A stretch of 64,000 nt of DNA from Rhodanobacter humi (GCF_041107455.1 NZ_JBGBPY010000001.1:2418001-2482000); one strand, 5' to 3'. Positions 43,764 through 52,870 are shown, counted from the first letter of the stretch. The notes: generated from the sequence alone by a model not told the origin. Numbers and translations: made by a program.

Positions 43764-45353
43764 TCACTCCGCCTTCCCGATGCCGGCCCCGGCCAGCAGC
43801 CAGCGCAGGTCGCGCAACTGGGTCTCGTAGTGTCGCCAATGCCCCACGGCGTCGCGATAGATCGGCACACGTACCTGCCAGGCGTTGGGTGTGTTGACCG
43901 GCGTGGTGTTGCTTTCCGAGCGCAGGCAGGCGTCGTTCCAGGGCAGCTCGCAGAAGTCCAGCAGTTCGCGTGCGGTGGCTTCCGTATTCTCGACCAGCGA
44001 CTCGTACTGCACCTCGTGGATGCGTCCGGGCAGCACCTGGCGCCAGTGCGCCAGCAGGCGGTCGAACTGGATGTAGTAGCGGCCGATGTCGTCGAGGCCG
44101 AAGGAGTAGTCGTAGAACCCCGATGTCTGCTCGAACAGGTGGCGGAAGTTGCCGATGCAGGCGTCCAGTGGGTCGCGGCGCAGGCAGACGATTTTCGCGT
44201 TCGGCAGCGCGCGGGCGATGAAGCCGGCGTAGAGGAAGTTGTGCGGCATCTTGTCGATGAAGCGCGGCGTTTCTCCCGTGACCGGTCGCGTGCTGGCGAG
44301 ATAGGCCGCGCCCAGTTGCTGCCAGTCGACATGGCGGGTGCGGGCGGCGATGTCCGCTTCGCCCAGCAGCGCGGCGGGACAACCGGAGGCCCGCTGCAGC
44401 AGGGTGGGGAAGTTCTGCAGCTCGCCGGTGGAACACACGTCGGGGTGGCTGGAGAGGATGCGGTCCAGCAAGGTGGTGCCGGTGCGCGGCAGGCCGATGA
44501 TGAAGATCGGTTCGCGCGTGGGGTCGCCCGTGGCGGTTTCCGCATCGGCGGCGGGAAAGGCGCGGATCAGCGCATCGAACATCGCCTCGTCGCGCGCGAA
44601 CGCATAGGGCCGCATGCGCCGGCCGGCCGCCTTGCCGAGCGTGTAGTGCTTGAACGCGGCTGGATAGTCGGCGAGGTCGTCGCATTCCTTGCCCAGCGCG
44701 ATGTTGAGCAGGAGCTGCGCGCCGGGATCGTCGCCGTGGCGTTGCAGCAGTTCGTGCAGCCGTGCGATGTGGTTGTGCTCAATGGTTTGCCGTTGCAGCT
44801 GGGCGAGCAACAGGTGCGCGTACCAATGGCGCGGTTCGAGCCGGATGCAGGCTTCCAGCTCCTGCTCGGCGCCTTCGGTGTCTCCCAGCGCATTCAGGGC
44901 GTAGGCGAGGTTGAGGCGGGCGATCGCGTGCTCGGGCGACAGCGCCACGGCGCGGCGGAAGGCGTTGGCCGATTGCATCAGGGCGTTGGCGTGCCGGTAG
45001 ACCATGCCCAGCGTGTCCAGGGTCATCGCGTCGTTGGGCGACAGGGTCATCGCGCGATCCGCGACCAGGCGCGCCTCGCGGAACCGGCGTGTCTGCGCCA
45101 GCGCCTTCGCGTATTGCGCGACGTAGTCGGCGCGACGCGGTTCCAGGTGGGTGGCCTTCAGCAGGTGCTCCAGCGCCTTCTGAAGCTGCTGCACCTGCTG
45201 CGTCTGCATGCAGGCGATGCCGACCATGAAATGCACGCGCGCGTCGTTCGGCGCGATGGTCAGCAACTGCGCGGCGCGCTGCTGCACCCGCGGCCAGTCG
45301 TTCTGGTTGAAGGCGGCGACGAGCTTGGTATAAGCCCGGGTCGAGTCGATCAC
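43764..45353 (-). CDS. TPR-containing sulfotransferase (first of three)
   Basis: A 529-residue paralogue. TPR helices (NDWPRVQQRAAQLL onward) precede the sulfotransferase domain with GLPRTGTT, a Ser-to-Thr change in the PAPS loop relative to the other two copies. RFIDKMPHNFLYAG and CLRRDPLDACIGNF are intact. The GTG at 45353 follows GGGGAAT, a fair ribosome site, and 77 bp separate it from rep. Divergence among the three suggests distinct acceptors or carriers rather than simple gene dosage. Confidence 0.9.
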   Translation of the reverse strand: MIDSTRAYTKLVAAFNQNDWPRVQQRAAQLLTIAPNDARVHFMVGIACMQTQQVQQLQKALEHLLKATHLEPRRADYVAQYAKALAQTRRFREARLVADRAMTLSPNDAMTLDTLGMVYRHANALMQSANAFRRAVALSPEHAIARLNLAYALNALGDTEGAEQELEACIRLEPRHWYAHLLLAQLQRQTIEHNHIARLHELLQRHGDDPGAQLLLNIALGKECDDLADYPAAFKHYTLGKAAGRRMRPYAFARDEAMFDALIRAFPAADAETATGDPTREPIFIIGLPRTGTTLLDRILSSHPDVCSTGELQNFPTLLQRASGCPAALLGEADIAARTRHVDWQQLGAAYLASTRPVTGETPRFIDKMPHNFLYAGFIARALPNAKIVCLRRDPLDACIGNFRHLFEQTSGFYDYSFGLDDIGRYYIQFDRLLAHWRQVLPGRIHEVQYESLVENTEATARELLDFCELPWNDACLRSESNTTPVNTPNAWQVRVPIYRDAVGHWRHYETQLRDLRWLLAGAGIGKAE

Positions 45354-45430
45354 GGTATTCCCCCTGGCGCCGGGGCAGAGAGGCGGCCGGACGCCATCCA
45401 CACAATGAAAGGCAGGCGTCCGGTCGTCAA

Positions 45431-47410
45431 CTAGGCGCCCGCGAGCATCGCCTTGATCCGCGCCATGTGCGATTCGGCCGTCTCGCGGGTCATTTCCTTG
45501 TCCGCCTCGGGGTCCTTGCCCTGCCAGTGCAGGTCGCCCTGCGGCAGCTCGTGCAGGAAGCGGCTGGGCTGGTTGCTGTGCACCTCGCCGTAGCGCTTGG
45601 TCCTGGCCGACCACGACAGCGTGAGCAGTTCCTTGGCGCGGGTGATGCCCACGTACATCAGCCGACGTTCCTCGTCGATGCGGCCCTCGTCGATCGCGCC
45701 GTCGTGGGGCAGGGTGCCGTCCTCGCAGCCCACGATGAAGACGAAGCGGAACTCCAGGCCCTTGGCCGCGTGCAAGGTCATCATGCGCACTGCGTTGCCG
45801 GGGTCGTCGCGGTCGGCGTGTGAAAGCAGGGCGAGCTGGGCGGCGAGGTCGCCGGCGCTGTCGCCCTTCTGCATCGCGCGGAACCAGTCGGTGAGCTCGC
45901 GCAGGTTGCCGAGCTTGCGCTCGCGCACGGAGACATCGGGCGTGGCGGCAGCGAGCTGCGCCGCGTAGCCGGTGCGCTTCAGGAGGCGGTCGACCAGGTC
46001 GGCCGCGCCCTCGTGCAGCGCGGCACTGCGCAGTTCGTCCATCAGCTCGGAGAAACCCGCCAGCGCGGCGGCCGGACGCGGCGAGAGCTGGCGCAGCACG
46101 GCGTCGCTGCGGGTGGCTTCGAGCAGCGAGCAGTGCTTCGTCTGCGCGAACTGGCCCAGCTTTTCCAGCGTGGTGGCGCCGATCTCGCGCTTCGGCACGT
46201 TCACCACGCGCAGGAAGGCGGCGTCGTCGCTGGGATTGGTCAGCAGGCGCAGATAGCACAGCACGTCCTTCACCTCGGCGCGGTCGAGGAAGGAGAGTGC
46301 ACCAGTGAGGTGGTAGGGAATGCGCGCGAGCCGCAGCGCCTTCTCCAGCGGCCGCGCCTGGAAATTGCCGCGGTAGAGGATCGCGATGTCGTGCCAGCGC
46401 GCCTTGTGCTTCTCGGCCAGGGTGGCGGCGATCGAGGCGATCTTCTCGGCCTCGTGCTCGGCCTCCTTGCACTCCAGCACGCGGATCGGCGCGCCTTCCG
46501 GGTGCTCGCTCCACAGCTTCTTCTCGTGCGCGTGCGGATTGTTCGCGATCAGCGCGTTCGCCGCGCGCAGGATGCGCTTGCCGCAGCGGTAGTTCTGCTC
46601 CAGCTTGATCACGCGCAGGTTCGGCCAGTCGCGGCCGAGCTGGTCGATGTTCTCGGGGTTCGCGCCGCGCCAGGCGTAGATGCTCTGGTCGTCGTCGCCC
46701 ACGCAGGTGATGCGGCCGCGCTCGCCGGTCAGTGCCTTGAGCAGGCGGTACTGCGCGTCGTTGGTGTCCTGGTATTCGTCCACCAGCAGATAGCGCAGGC
46801 GCTCGCGCCAGGCGGCGCGGCAGTCGTCGTCCGCTTCCAGGATGCGCAGCGGAAGGCGTATCAGGTCGTCGAAATCGACGGCGTTGAAGGCGCTCAGGCG
46901 CGCCTGGTACATCTCGTAGATGGTGGCCGCCTCCAGCTCGCGCGGACTGCGAGCGGCGGCCAGCGCCTCCTCCGGCGTGAGGCCGGCGTTCTTGGCGCGG
47001 CCCAGCAGGTTGCGCAGGCCGAACAGCACGTCGGGCTTGGCGCCCTTCGGCGCCAGCTCCTTGACGATGCCCTCGCTGTCGTCGGCGTCCAGCACCGAGA
47101 AGCCCCGGCGCAGGCCGGCGCGCGCGTGCTCGATCTGCAGGAACTTCAGACCCAGCGCGTGGAAGGTGCACACGGTGAGCGCGGCGGCGTCCTCGCTCGA
47201 CACCAGCTTGCCCACGCGCTCGCGCATCTCGCGCGCGGCCTTGTTGGTGAAGGTGATCGCGGCGATCTTCGACGCCGCCAGCTTCCGCCGCTGGACCAGA
47301 TGGGCGATCTTCTGCGTGATCACGCTGGTCTTGCCCGAGCCGGCGCCCGCCAGCACCAGCAGCGGGGTGTCGCAGTGTTCGACGGCGGCCAGTTGTTGCG
47401 GGTTGAGCAT
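45431..47410 (-). CDS. rep: ATP-dependent DNA helicase Rep
   Basis: A 659-residue superfamily 1 helicase that unwinds DNA 3'-5' and restarts blocked replication forks. Walker A GAGSGKT, motif Ia [10 protein letters not shown], motif II DEYQDT, QNYRC in motif IV and the C-terminal [17 protein letters not shown] are all intact. The length and the RMRERVGKL-like opening fit Rep rather than UvrD (longer). It is divergent from tdk and directly upstream of the sulfotransferase run. Confidence 0.94.
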   Translation of the reverse strand: MLNPQQLAAVEHCDTPLLVLAGAGSGKTSVITQKIAHLVQRRKLAASKIAAITFTNKAAREMRERVGKLVSSEDAAALTVCTFHALGLKFLQIEHARAGLRRGFSVLDADDSEGIVKELAPKGAKPDVLFGLRNLLGRAKNAGLTPEEALAAARSPRELEAATIYEMYQARLSAFNAVDFDDLIRLPLRILEADDDCRAAWRERLRYLLVDEYQDTNDAQYRLLKALTGERGRITCVGDDDQSIYAWRGANPENIDQLGRDWPNLRVIKLEQNYRCGKRILRAANALIANNPHAHEKKLWSEHPEGAPIRVLECKEAEHEAEKIASIAATLAEKHKARWHDIAILYRGNFQARPLEKALRLARIPYHLTGALSFLDRAEVKDVLCYLRLLTNPSDDAAFLRVVNVPKREIGATTLEKLGQFAQTKHCSLLEATRSDAVLRQLSPRPAAALAGFSELMDELRSAALHEGAADLVDRLLKRTGYAAQLAAATPDVSVRERKLGNLRELTDWFRAMQKGDSAGDLAAQLALLSHADRDDPGNAVRMMTLHAAKGLEFRFVFIVGCEDGTLPHDGAIDEGRIDEERRLMYVGITRAKELLTLSWSARTKRYGEVHSNQPSRFLHELPQGDLHWQGKDPEADKEMTRETAESHMARIKAMLAGA

Positions 47411-47507
47411 GGAGCGAAGGCGATGTGGGGCGGCGGCCGATGGTAGCAGAGGGATCGGTGGCGGCCCGGCGGGTTACCATGCGCGATCCGGCACCCGGCG
47501 CATACCC

Positions 47508-48242
47508 ATGGCCAAGCTCTATTTCTATTACTCGGCAATGAATGCCGGCAAGACCACCACCCTGCTGCAGAGTGCGTACAACTACCACGAGCGCGGCATG
47601 CGCACGCTGATTCTGAAGCCGGATATTGATACGCGCGAGCATGACAGACCCCCATCCGGCCCTGCGGGCCACCTTCCCCCGCAGGCGGGGGAAGGGAAAC
47701 AGACGCAGCCTGCGGCTGCGGACACCACGATGGTGGCCTCGCGCATCGGCCTGAAGGCGAACGCGCGGCGCTTCGCCGGCGAGGAGAACCTGTTCGCCCT
47801 GGTCGAGGCCGACATCGCGGCGCACGGCACGCTGAACTGCGTGTTCGTGGACGAGGCGCAATTCCTCGCCCGGGCGCAGGTGTGGCAGCTTTCCGACGTG
47901 GTGGACAAGCTGCGCGTGCCGGTGCTGGCCTACGGTCTGCGCACCGACTTCCGCGGCGAACTGTTCGAAGGCAGCCGTTATCTGCTGGCCTGGGCCGACG
48001 AGCTGCAGGAGATCAAGACGATCTGCCATACCGGCAGCAAGGCCACCATGGTGGTGCGCGTGGACGAGCAGGGCCGTGCGGTCACCGACGGCCCACAGGT
48101 TGAGATCGGCGGCAACGACCGCTATGTCTCGGTGAGCCGCGCCGAGTTCAAGAAGATCACTGAAGGCCACGGCCGCATCGAGCTGCAGCAGAGCGTGCTG
48201 CCGCTACAAAATCCGCGCCCCGCGGATTTTGAAAACAAGTAA
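47508..48242 (+). CDS. tdk: Thymidine kinase Tdk with an in-frame palindromic insertion
   Basis: A 244-residue type II thymidine kinase, longer than the usual 190-210. The P-loop AMNAGKTTT, the VDEAQFL Walker B region, [18 protein letters not shown] and the lasso [11 protein letters not shown] are intact, so it could still be functional. Between IDTREHD and VASRIGL about 27 residues ([17 protein letters not shown]...) have been added, corresponding to 47643-47729. The chain ends [10 protein letters not shown], also encoded by a palindrome (48208-48230). The Zn-ligand Cys of E. coli Tdk are replaced (ICHTG, VSRAEF), so no zinc site is expected. The ATG at 47508 has a weak ribosome site. Confidence 0.93.
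   Translation: MAKLYFYYSAMNAGKTTTLLQSAYNYHERGMRTLILKPDIDTREHDRPPSGPAGHLPPQAGEGKQTQPAAADTTMVASRIGLKANARRFAGEENLFALVEADIAAHGTLNCVFVDEAQFLARAQVWQLSDVVDKLRVPVLAYGLRTDFRGELFEGSRYLLAWADELQEIKTICHTGSKATMVVRVDEQGRAVTDGPQVEIGGNDRYVSVSRAEFKKITEGHGRIELQQSVLPLQNPRPADFENK
47643..47729. repeat. Palindromic element inserted in frame within tdk
   Basis: Three hairpins lie in a row: GGCCC/GGGCC (47658-47670), the perfect 11-bp CCTTCCCCCGC (47672-47682) with its complement at 47685-47695, and CGCAGC/GCTGCG (47704-47720). The CT/GA-rich, CCCCCATCCGGCC-like wording resembles an extragenic repeat known from Xanthomonadales. The added length is a multiple of three and no stop is introduced. Confidence 0.8.
48208..48230. 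repeat. 10-bp palindrome at the 3' end of tdk
   Basis: AAAATCCGCG (48208-48217) and CGCGGATTTT (48221-48230) are perfect complements around CCC. It overlaps the last tdk codons and supplies the PRPADF residues. The stop follows at 48240-48242. It may also act as a 3' stabiliser or terminator. Confidence 0.75.
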
Positions 48243-48309
48243 CGAGCTTCGGCTCTACCCGGCATTGAATGCTTCCACCAAAAATCGCCTTCCGACCCCA
48301 GGCAACCCG

Positions 48310-49083
48310 ATGACCGAAACCCAGCAAACCCCCGAGTGGCCACGCCCCTACTGGCAACCCGGCGCCGGCGAGGACGCGCTGCTGCAGTTCTACGTGTTCG
48401 GCAAGTTCGAGCGCGAGCTGGTGATCCCCGCGCAGCGCTACGGCAGCCCCGGCCTGCCCGCGGGCGTGGAGCTCAAGCGCTTCCAGAACCTCGAACTGCG
48501 CAAGTGGGAGGGTTATCCGCTCAACGGCTCGCTGGGCGAGATCCTGCGCGAGGATGCGCCGGAAACCTTCGAGCAGGCACGCATCGCGCCCGAGGTGCTG
48601 GTGGTGCGCGGGCAGCTGGCCGATCGCGCCAGCCTGGACTACCTGCGCGACACCCTGGGTGTGCTTGCCGCCCTGCTCGACATCGGCGGCCGCGCGATCC
48701 TCGACCCGCAGATTCTCGGCCTGTTCGGCGCCGAGGCGTGGCGCGAGCGCTACCTGGTGCCGGGCGGCGCGCCGCCGCGCAACCACGTGTTGATCCTGCG
48801 CAGCGAGGAGCCGGGCAGCGACCGTTCCTGGGTGCACACCCGCGGCATGCGCAAGTTCGGCCGCCCCGACCTCAGCTTCCGCCAGATCCCCGCGCACGAG
48901 CTGGATCGCGCTGGCGTGCTGTGCGAGAAGCTGGTCGAGATGCAGGCGCTGGGCACCCGCTTCGTGGCGGGCCAGGCGCTGGAAGTGGAAGGCATGCCGC
49001 AGGCGCTGGTCGCGCAGCCGGGCGGTCGCCTCGACGATCCCGAGTTCAACAACCGGCACGTGGAATTCCGCTGGCCGTTTTGA
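48310..49083 (+). CDS. Conserved hypothetical protein
   Basis: A 257-residue protein without signal peptide or membrane segment. I see alternating basic and acidic stretches, GKFERELVIPAQRYGSPGLP, RFQNLELRKWEGYPLNG, and RGMRKFGRPDLSFRQIPAHE, but no known catalytic motif. The RK-F/Y-GRPDLS wording recalls DUF2314-like proteins, but that is weak. It follows tdk by 67 bp on the same strand and is convergent with the deacetylase gene. Confidence 0.6.
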   Translation: MTETQQTPEWPRPYWQPGAGEDALLQFYVFGKFERELVIPAQRYGSPGLPAGVELKRFQNLELRKWEGYPLNGSLGEILREDAPETFEQARIAPEVLVVRGQLADRASLDYLRDTLGVLAALLDIGGRAILDPQILGLFGAEAWRERYLVPGGAPPRNHVLILRSEEPGSDRSWVHTRGMRKFGRPDLSFRQIPAHELDRAGVLCEKLVEMQALGTRFVAGQALEVEGMPQALVAQPGGRLDDPEFNNRHVEFRWPF

Positions 49084-49091
49084 ACAGGTTC

Positions 49092-50168
49092 TCAGGAAAC
49101 CCGGCTGACGGTGGGGTAGCTCACCAGCTTGGGCAGGGTCAGCATGGCTGCGAACCAGCCGCCGTCCATCTCGCGTTCGACCGGTAGCCGCCGCAACGCG
49201 TAGCGATCGATCGCGTGCGCTGGGTTGGTGCCGCAGATGTAGCTGCATGCCGCGCGGTAGCCGGCCGCCATGGCTGCCTCGACCACCCGCGCGTCGAACG
49301 AGGCATCGCCGCCGACCGGGTAGGAGAGCAGCGTGACGGGCGCGCCGAGTTCGCGTTCCAGCGTGGCCCGGGAGTCGCGCAGTTCCGCTTCCAGCGCGGG
49401 CTGGGGCAGCTTGGCCAGCATGCGGTGATGCACGCCGTGCGAGCCGATCTCGCAGCCGGCCGCGTGCATTTCGCGCAACTGCGCCCAGCTCATCGGGCGG
49501 CAGTCGGCATGGCCGGCCGCGGAGGGCAGGTCCCAGGCCTGCTCCAGGCGTGCGATCAGCGCCATCTGGTGGTCGTCGTCGAGATCCTTCAGCCGATCCA
49601 GCACGTGCTGCGCCAGGTCCCGGCGCGCCGCGCGGTCAGTCGGCATGGACCGCGCCAGGTCCAGTTCGGGCAGCGCCAGCTCGCCGACCGGCGCGCGCAG
49701 GATCATGTGCACCAGCCAGTCGTAGGCAAAGGGGCGGCCGCTGTCGATGTGCCCGGTGGAGACGAAGAAGGCGGCCGGTATCTCCAGTTCGCGCAGGACG
49801 GGAAAGGCGTGGTGGTAGTTGTCGTCGTAGCCGTCGTCGAAGGTCACCACCACCGCGTCGGGTGGCAGCCGCTCGCCGGCGTCGATCGCCGCCACCACCT
49901 GTCCCAGCGACATCGGCCGGAAGCGCCGCTTGAGCAGCTGCATCTGCTGCCGGAAGCACTCTGCCGAGGCACTGACCAGGCCAAGGTCGAAGTCGAAGCG
50001 GTCCGGCGCCACGGTCAGCACGCGGTGATAGGCCAGCAGTCGCAGGTCCCGGTACAGGCAACGGCGTGCCTGTTGCAGCAGGCGCAGCAGGCCGGCGTGA
50101 TGGCACAGCCGGCCCAGGTGTCCGCGCAGGCCGAACGGCGTTTCGCGATGTCCGGCGTGATTCAGCAT
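49092..50168 (-). CDS. Polysaccharide deacetylase (NodB domain, CE4)
   Basis: A 358-residue CE4 carbohydrate esterase that removes N-acetyl or O-acetyl groups from a polymer. The NodB motifs VVTFDDGYDDNYHHAFPVL and EIGSHGVHHRML are present; the first Asp and the two His ligands are intact. No signal peptide is obvious, but residues 30-45 could anchor it. It is divergent from the AsnB-ACP-ligase operon, and polysaccharide deacetylases occur next to such amidotransferase/ligase genes in exosortase-type exopolysaccharide clusters. The start at 50168 gives MLNHAGHRE; the upstream in-frame region is noise. Confidence 0.88.
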   Translation of the reverse strand: MLNHAGHRETPFGLRGHLGRLCHHAGLLRLLQQARRCLYRDLRLLAYHRVLTVAPDRFDFDLGLVSASAECFRQQMQLLKRRFRPMSLGQVVAAIDAGERLPPDAVVVTFDDGYDDNYHHAFPVLRELEIPAAFFVSTGHIDSGRPFAYDWLVHMILRAPVGELALPELDLARSMPTDRAARRDLAQHVLDRLKDLDDDHQMALIARLEQAWDLPSAAGHADCRPMSWAQLREMHAAGCEIGSHGVHHRMLAKLPQPALEAELRDSRATLERELGAPVTLLSYPVGGDASFDARVVEAAMAAGYRAACSYICGTNPAHAIDRYALRRLPVEREMDGGWFAAMLTLPKLVSYPTVSRVS

Positions 50169-50392
50169 GGCGCCTGTGCCGGGCGATCGGCCCGGTCGGG
50201 CGCCGCCGACCGGTTCCGGGCGTGCCCGCTTCGGTCGATGGCGCGGCACGGGCCTGCACGCCGGCCCGCCGGCGAGGCGCCGTGGCCCGACATGGCGATG
50301 AGTGCTTCCTGCATCACGTCGTGTGACACGTCGACGAACCCCCTGGCCGACTGCCGCCCGCCTGCCGGCAAGCGGACTACCCCTGTCCAAAG
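50169..50392. other. Divergent intergenic region, deacetylase side
   Basis: No gene. It holds several short GC palindromes (for example CGTGTGACACG near 50323-50333) and presumably the deacetylase promoter. I cannot identify its -35/-10 boxes. Confidence 0.4.
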
Positions 50393-50408
50393 TGTGATGT
50401 AAATCACG
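50393..50408. promoter_or_regulatory. Crp/Clp-type operator
   Basis: TGTGATGTAAATCACG matches the Crp consensus TGTGA-N6-TCACA at nine of ten positions, and the flanks extend the dyad (AAAG before, CTTT after) to a near-perfect 24-bp palindrome. A TTCTAT/TATAGG stretch 18-25 bp downstream could be a -10 box, placing the operator near -35 to -41 like a class II activator site. The xanthomonad homologue is Clp, which responds to c-di-GMP. It lies 237 bp before asnB. Confidence 0.8.
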
Positions 50409-50644
50409 CTTTCTTGATGCATTCTATAGGCACAGACACGTGTCCGGGGAAGCGCCTGCGCAACCGGCCGCGGCACATGGGGTAGGGGGCCACCATGCCG
50501 ACCAGGTCATTGATCGCATCGGTTTCCCATGGCTGGCTGGCGCCGACCATGGGTGGCGGGAGTGTGGCCGCATCGGCAGGAATCGGGCATGCGCTGCAGC
50601 CGTCACCCGCGATCGGTCGGGCGCGGCCCTGAGGAAACGAAGCG
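50409..50644. other. Long 5' leader of the amidotransferase operon
   Basis: About 210 bases separate the putative -10 box from asnB. It contains the inverted repeat CCCATGG (50526-50532) and CCATGGG (50547-50553), and GAGGAAACGAAGCG just before the ATG as ribosome site. No open frame here looks like a protein and I recognise no riboswitch. Confidence 0.45.
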
Positions 50645-52585
50645 ATGTGCGGCATAGCCGGTTTCCTCGGTCCCCCGGATGCACCCGCCGCGGCGCAGGC
50701 CACGCTGCAGCGGATGATCCGCACCCTGCACCATCGCGGGCCGGACGGCTACGGCTTCCATGTCGACGGCGGCGCCGGGCTCGCGCACGCGCGGCTGGCA
50801 GTGATCGACCTGGCCACCGGGGCGCAGCCGATCGCGAACGAACGGCGCAACGTGTGGACGGTGTTCAACGGCGAGATCTTCAACTACCGCAGCCTGCGCG
50901 CGGAGCTGCAGCAGCGCGGCCACCGCTTCGCCACGGCGTCGGACACCGAGGTGATCGTGCACCTGTACGAGGAGCACGGTGACCGGTTCGTCGAGCACCT
51001 CAACGGCCAGTTTGCGATCGCGCTGTGGGACGCCGAGCGGCAGCGCCTGGTGCTGGCGCGCGACCGCTGCGGCGTGCGGCCGCTGTACCACGTGCGCGCG
51101 GGCGGCCGGCACTGGTTTGCCTCGGAGATCAAGGCGCTGCTCGCCGTGCGCCCGGAGCTGGCGCGGCTCGATCCGCAGGGGCTGGCGCAGGCCTTCACGT
51201 TCTGGGGGCCGATCGAGCCGGGCAGCGTGTTCGCCGGCGTCGAGTGCCTGCCGCCGGGGCATCTGCTGGCGATCGAGGGCGACGGTCGCGAGACGCTGAG
51301 CCGCTACTGGGACTGGTCGTTTCCCGAGCAAGGCGCGCCGCAGCGGCGCTGGCAGTCGGTGGAGCAGGCCGCCGGCGAACTGCGCGAGCTGCTCGCCGAT
51401 GCCGTGCGCCTGCGCCTGCAGGCCGACGTGCCGCTGGGCGCCTATCTCAGCGGCGGGCTGGATTCCTCCGCCGTGGTGGCGTTGATGCGCGAGGCGGGCG
51501 CGGCATCGACGCGCACGTTCTCGATCGCCTTCGACGAGGCCGAGTTCGACGAAAGCGCACACCAGCAGGCGATGGTGCGTCACCTGGGCTGCGAGCACAC
51601 CACGCTGCACTGCACGCGCCGCGCGATCGGCGAGGCCTTCCCGCAGCTGATCCGGCACGCCGAGGCGCCGGTGCTGCGCACCGCCGGCGTGCCACTGATG
51701 CTGCTGGCGCAACAGGTGCGCCAGGCCGGCTACACGGTGGTGCTCACCGGCGAAGGTGCGGACGAGGTGTTCGGCGGCTACGACCTGTTCAAGGAGGCCA
51801 AGGTGCGGCGCTTCTGGGCGCGCCAGCCGGACTCGCGTTTCCGACCGCTCCTGCTCGGCCGTTTGTACGGCTATCTGGAAAACTCGCCGGTGCGGCACGC
51901 GGCGCTGGCGCAATCGTTCTTCGGCCGCGGCATGGAGGGCATCGACCGGCCGGTCTTCGCGCACGTGCCGCGCTGGACGAGCTCGCGGCATGCGCTGCGC
52001 TTCCTCGCGCCCGAGCTGCGCGCCGGCATCGACGGCTGGGATCCGCTGGCCTGGTACGAGCAGCGCCTGCCGCCGGCGATCGCACGCTGGAGCCCGTTGG
52101 CGCGCGACCAGTACGTGGAGGCCAAGACCCTGTTGGCCGCCTACCTGCTGCCATCGCAGGGCGACCGTCCCGCGATGGCGCATTCGATCGAGGGGCGCTT
52201 TCCCTTCCTCGACCATCGCGTGGTCGAGTTCGCGAACGCGCTGCCCGCGCACTGGAAGATCCGCGGCATGACCGAGAAATACCTGCTGCGCAAGGCGCTT
52301 GCCGGCCTGCTGCCGGCGGACATCCTCGCGCGCACCAAGCAGCCATACCGCGCGCCTGACCAGTCCAGCTTCTTCGTCGACGGCGAACCGCTGGACTACG
52401 TGGCCGACCTGCTGAGCGCCGAACGCATCCGCGCCGCGGGCTGGTTCGACGCGGCCGTGGTGGGGCGCCTGTTCGAAAAATGCCGGCACGGGCGCGCGAT
52501 CGGCTTCGCCGACAACCAGGCCTTCGTCGGCATCCTCTCGACCATGCTGATCGACGAACTTTTCCTGCGGCGGGCCGCCGCATGA
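50645..52585 (+). CDS. AsnB-type glutamine-hydrolysing amidotransferase
   Basis: A 646-residue class II amidotransferase. The N-terminal glutaminase starts MCGIAGF (Cys2 nucleophile) with LHHRGPDGYG and FNGEIFNYR; the C-terminal ATP-PPi domain has SGGLDSS (269-275) and EGADEVFGGY. It would amidate a carboxylate with glutamine nitrogen through an acyl-AMP. True asparagine synthetases are shorter (about 550); the extra length and the ACP/ligase partners match the 'amidotransferase 1' of exosortase-A loci, so the acceptor is probably not aspartate. Its stop is 18 bp before the ACP gene. The operator at 50393 lies upstream. Confidence 0.93.
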   Translation: MCGIAGFLGPPDAPAAAQATLQRMIRTLHHRGPDGYGFHVDGGAGLAHARLAVIDLATGAQPIANERRNVWTVFNGEIFNYRSLRAELQQRGHRFATASDTEVIVHLYEEHGDRFVEHLNGQFAIALWDAERQRLVLARDRCGVRPLYHVRAGGRHWFASEIKALLAVRPELARLDPQGLAQAFTFWGPIEPGSVFAGVECLPPGHLLAIEGDGRETLSRYWDWSFPEQGAPQRRWQSVEQAAGELRELLADAVRLRLQADVPLGAYLSGGLDSSAVVALMREAGAASTRTFSIAFDEAEFDESAHQQAMVRHLGCEHTTLHCTRRAIGEAFPQLIRHAEAPVLRTAGVPLMLLAQQVRQAGYTVVLTGEGADEVFGGYDLFKEAKVRRFWARQPDSRFRPLLLGRLYGYLENSPVRHAALAQSFFGRGMEGIDRPVFAHVPRWTSSRHALRFLAPELRAGIDGWDPLAWYEQRLPPAIARWSPLARDQYVEAKTLLAAYLLPSQGDRPAMAHSIEGRFPFLDHRVVEFANALPAHWKIRGMTEKYLLRKALAGLLPADILARTKQPYRAPDQSSFFVDGEPLDYVADLLSAERIRAAGWFDAAVVGRLFEKCRHGRAIGFADNQAFVGILSTMLIDELFLRRAAA

Positions 52586-52603
52586 CCCTGACCGGAGCAC
52601 GTG

Positions 52604-52870
52604 ATGTCGACTGAAGCCGCGAGCGTGGAAGCACGCGTCCGCCACTACATCCTGGAGAACCTGCTGTTCAGCGACGACGGCAGCGAGTTGCCGAACGACG
52701 CCTCGCTGCTGGATCGCGGCATCATCGACTCCACCGGCGTGCTGGAAGTGGTGATGTTCCTCGAGGAGGCGTTCGGCATCCGGGTCAAGGCCAGCGAGAT
52801 GCTGCCGGAGAACTTCGACTCGGTGAACAACATCGTGCGCTTCGTCGAGCGCCAGCGGAGCGTCGCGTGA
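52604..52870 (+). CDS. Acyl carrier protein (phosphopantetheine-binding)
   Basis: An 88-residue carrier protein. The attachment site is GIIDSTGVLEVVMFLEE, with the phosphopantetheine Ser in DST where DSL is usual. Helices 1-3 and the acidic recognition helix are normal (FGIRVKASEMLPENF). The ATG at 52604 follows GGAG; a GTG at 52601 is in frame but too close. The stop overlaps the ligase GTG (GTGA), a strong sign of translational coupling. The gene is embedded in a biosynthetic operon rather than a fatty-acid (fab) locus, so it carries a specialised acyl or aminoacyl group. Confidence 0.9.
   Translation: MSTEAASVEARVRHYILENLLFSDDGSELPNDASLLDRGIIDSTGVLEVVMFLEEAFGIRVKASEMLPENFDSVNNIVRFVERQRSVA

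Noticed and set aside
43764-48170. One continuous minus-strand frame joining a sulfotransferase to sequence beyond rep
   Set aside because: Only the part to 45353 looks like protein; rep lies in another frame over the rest.
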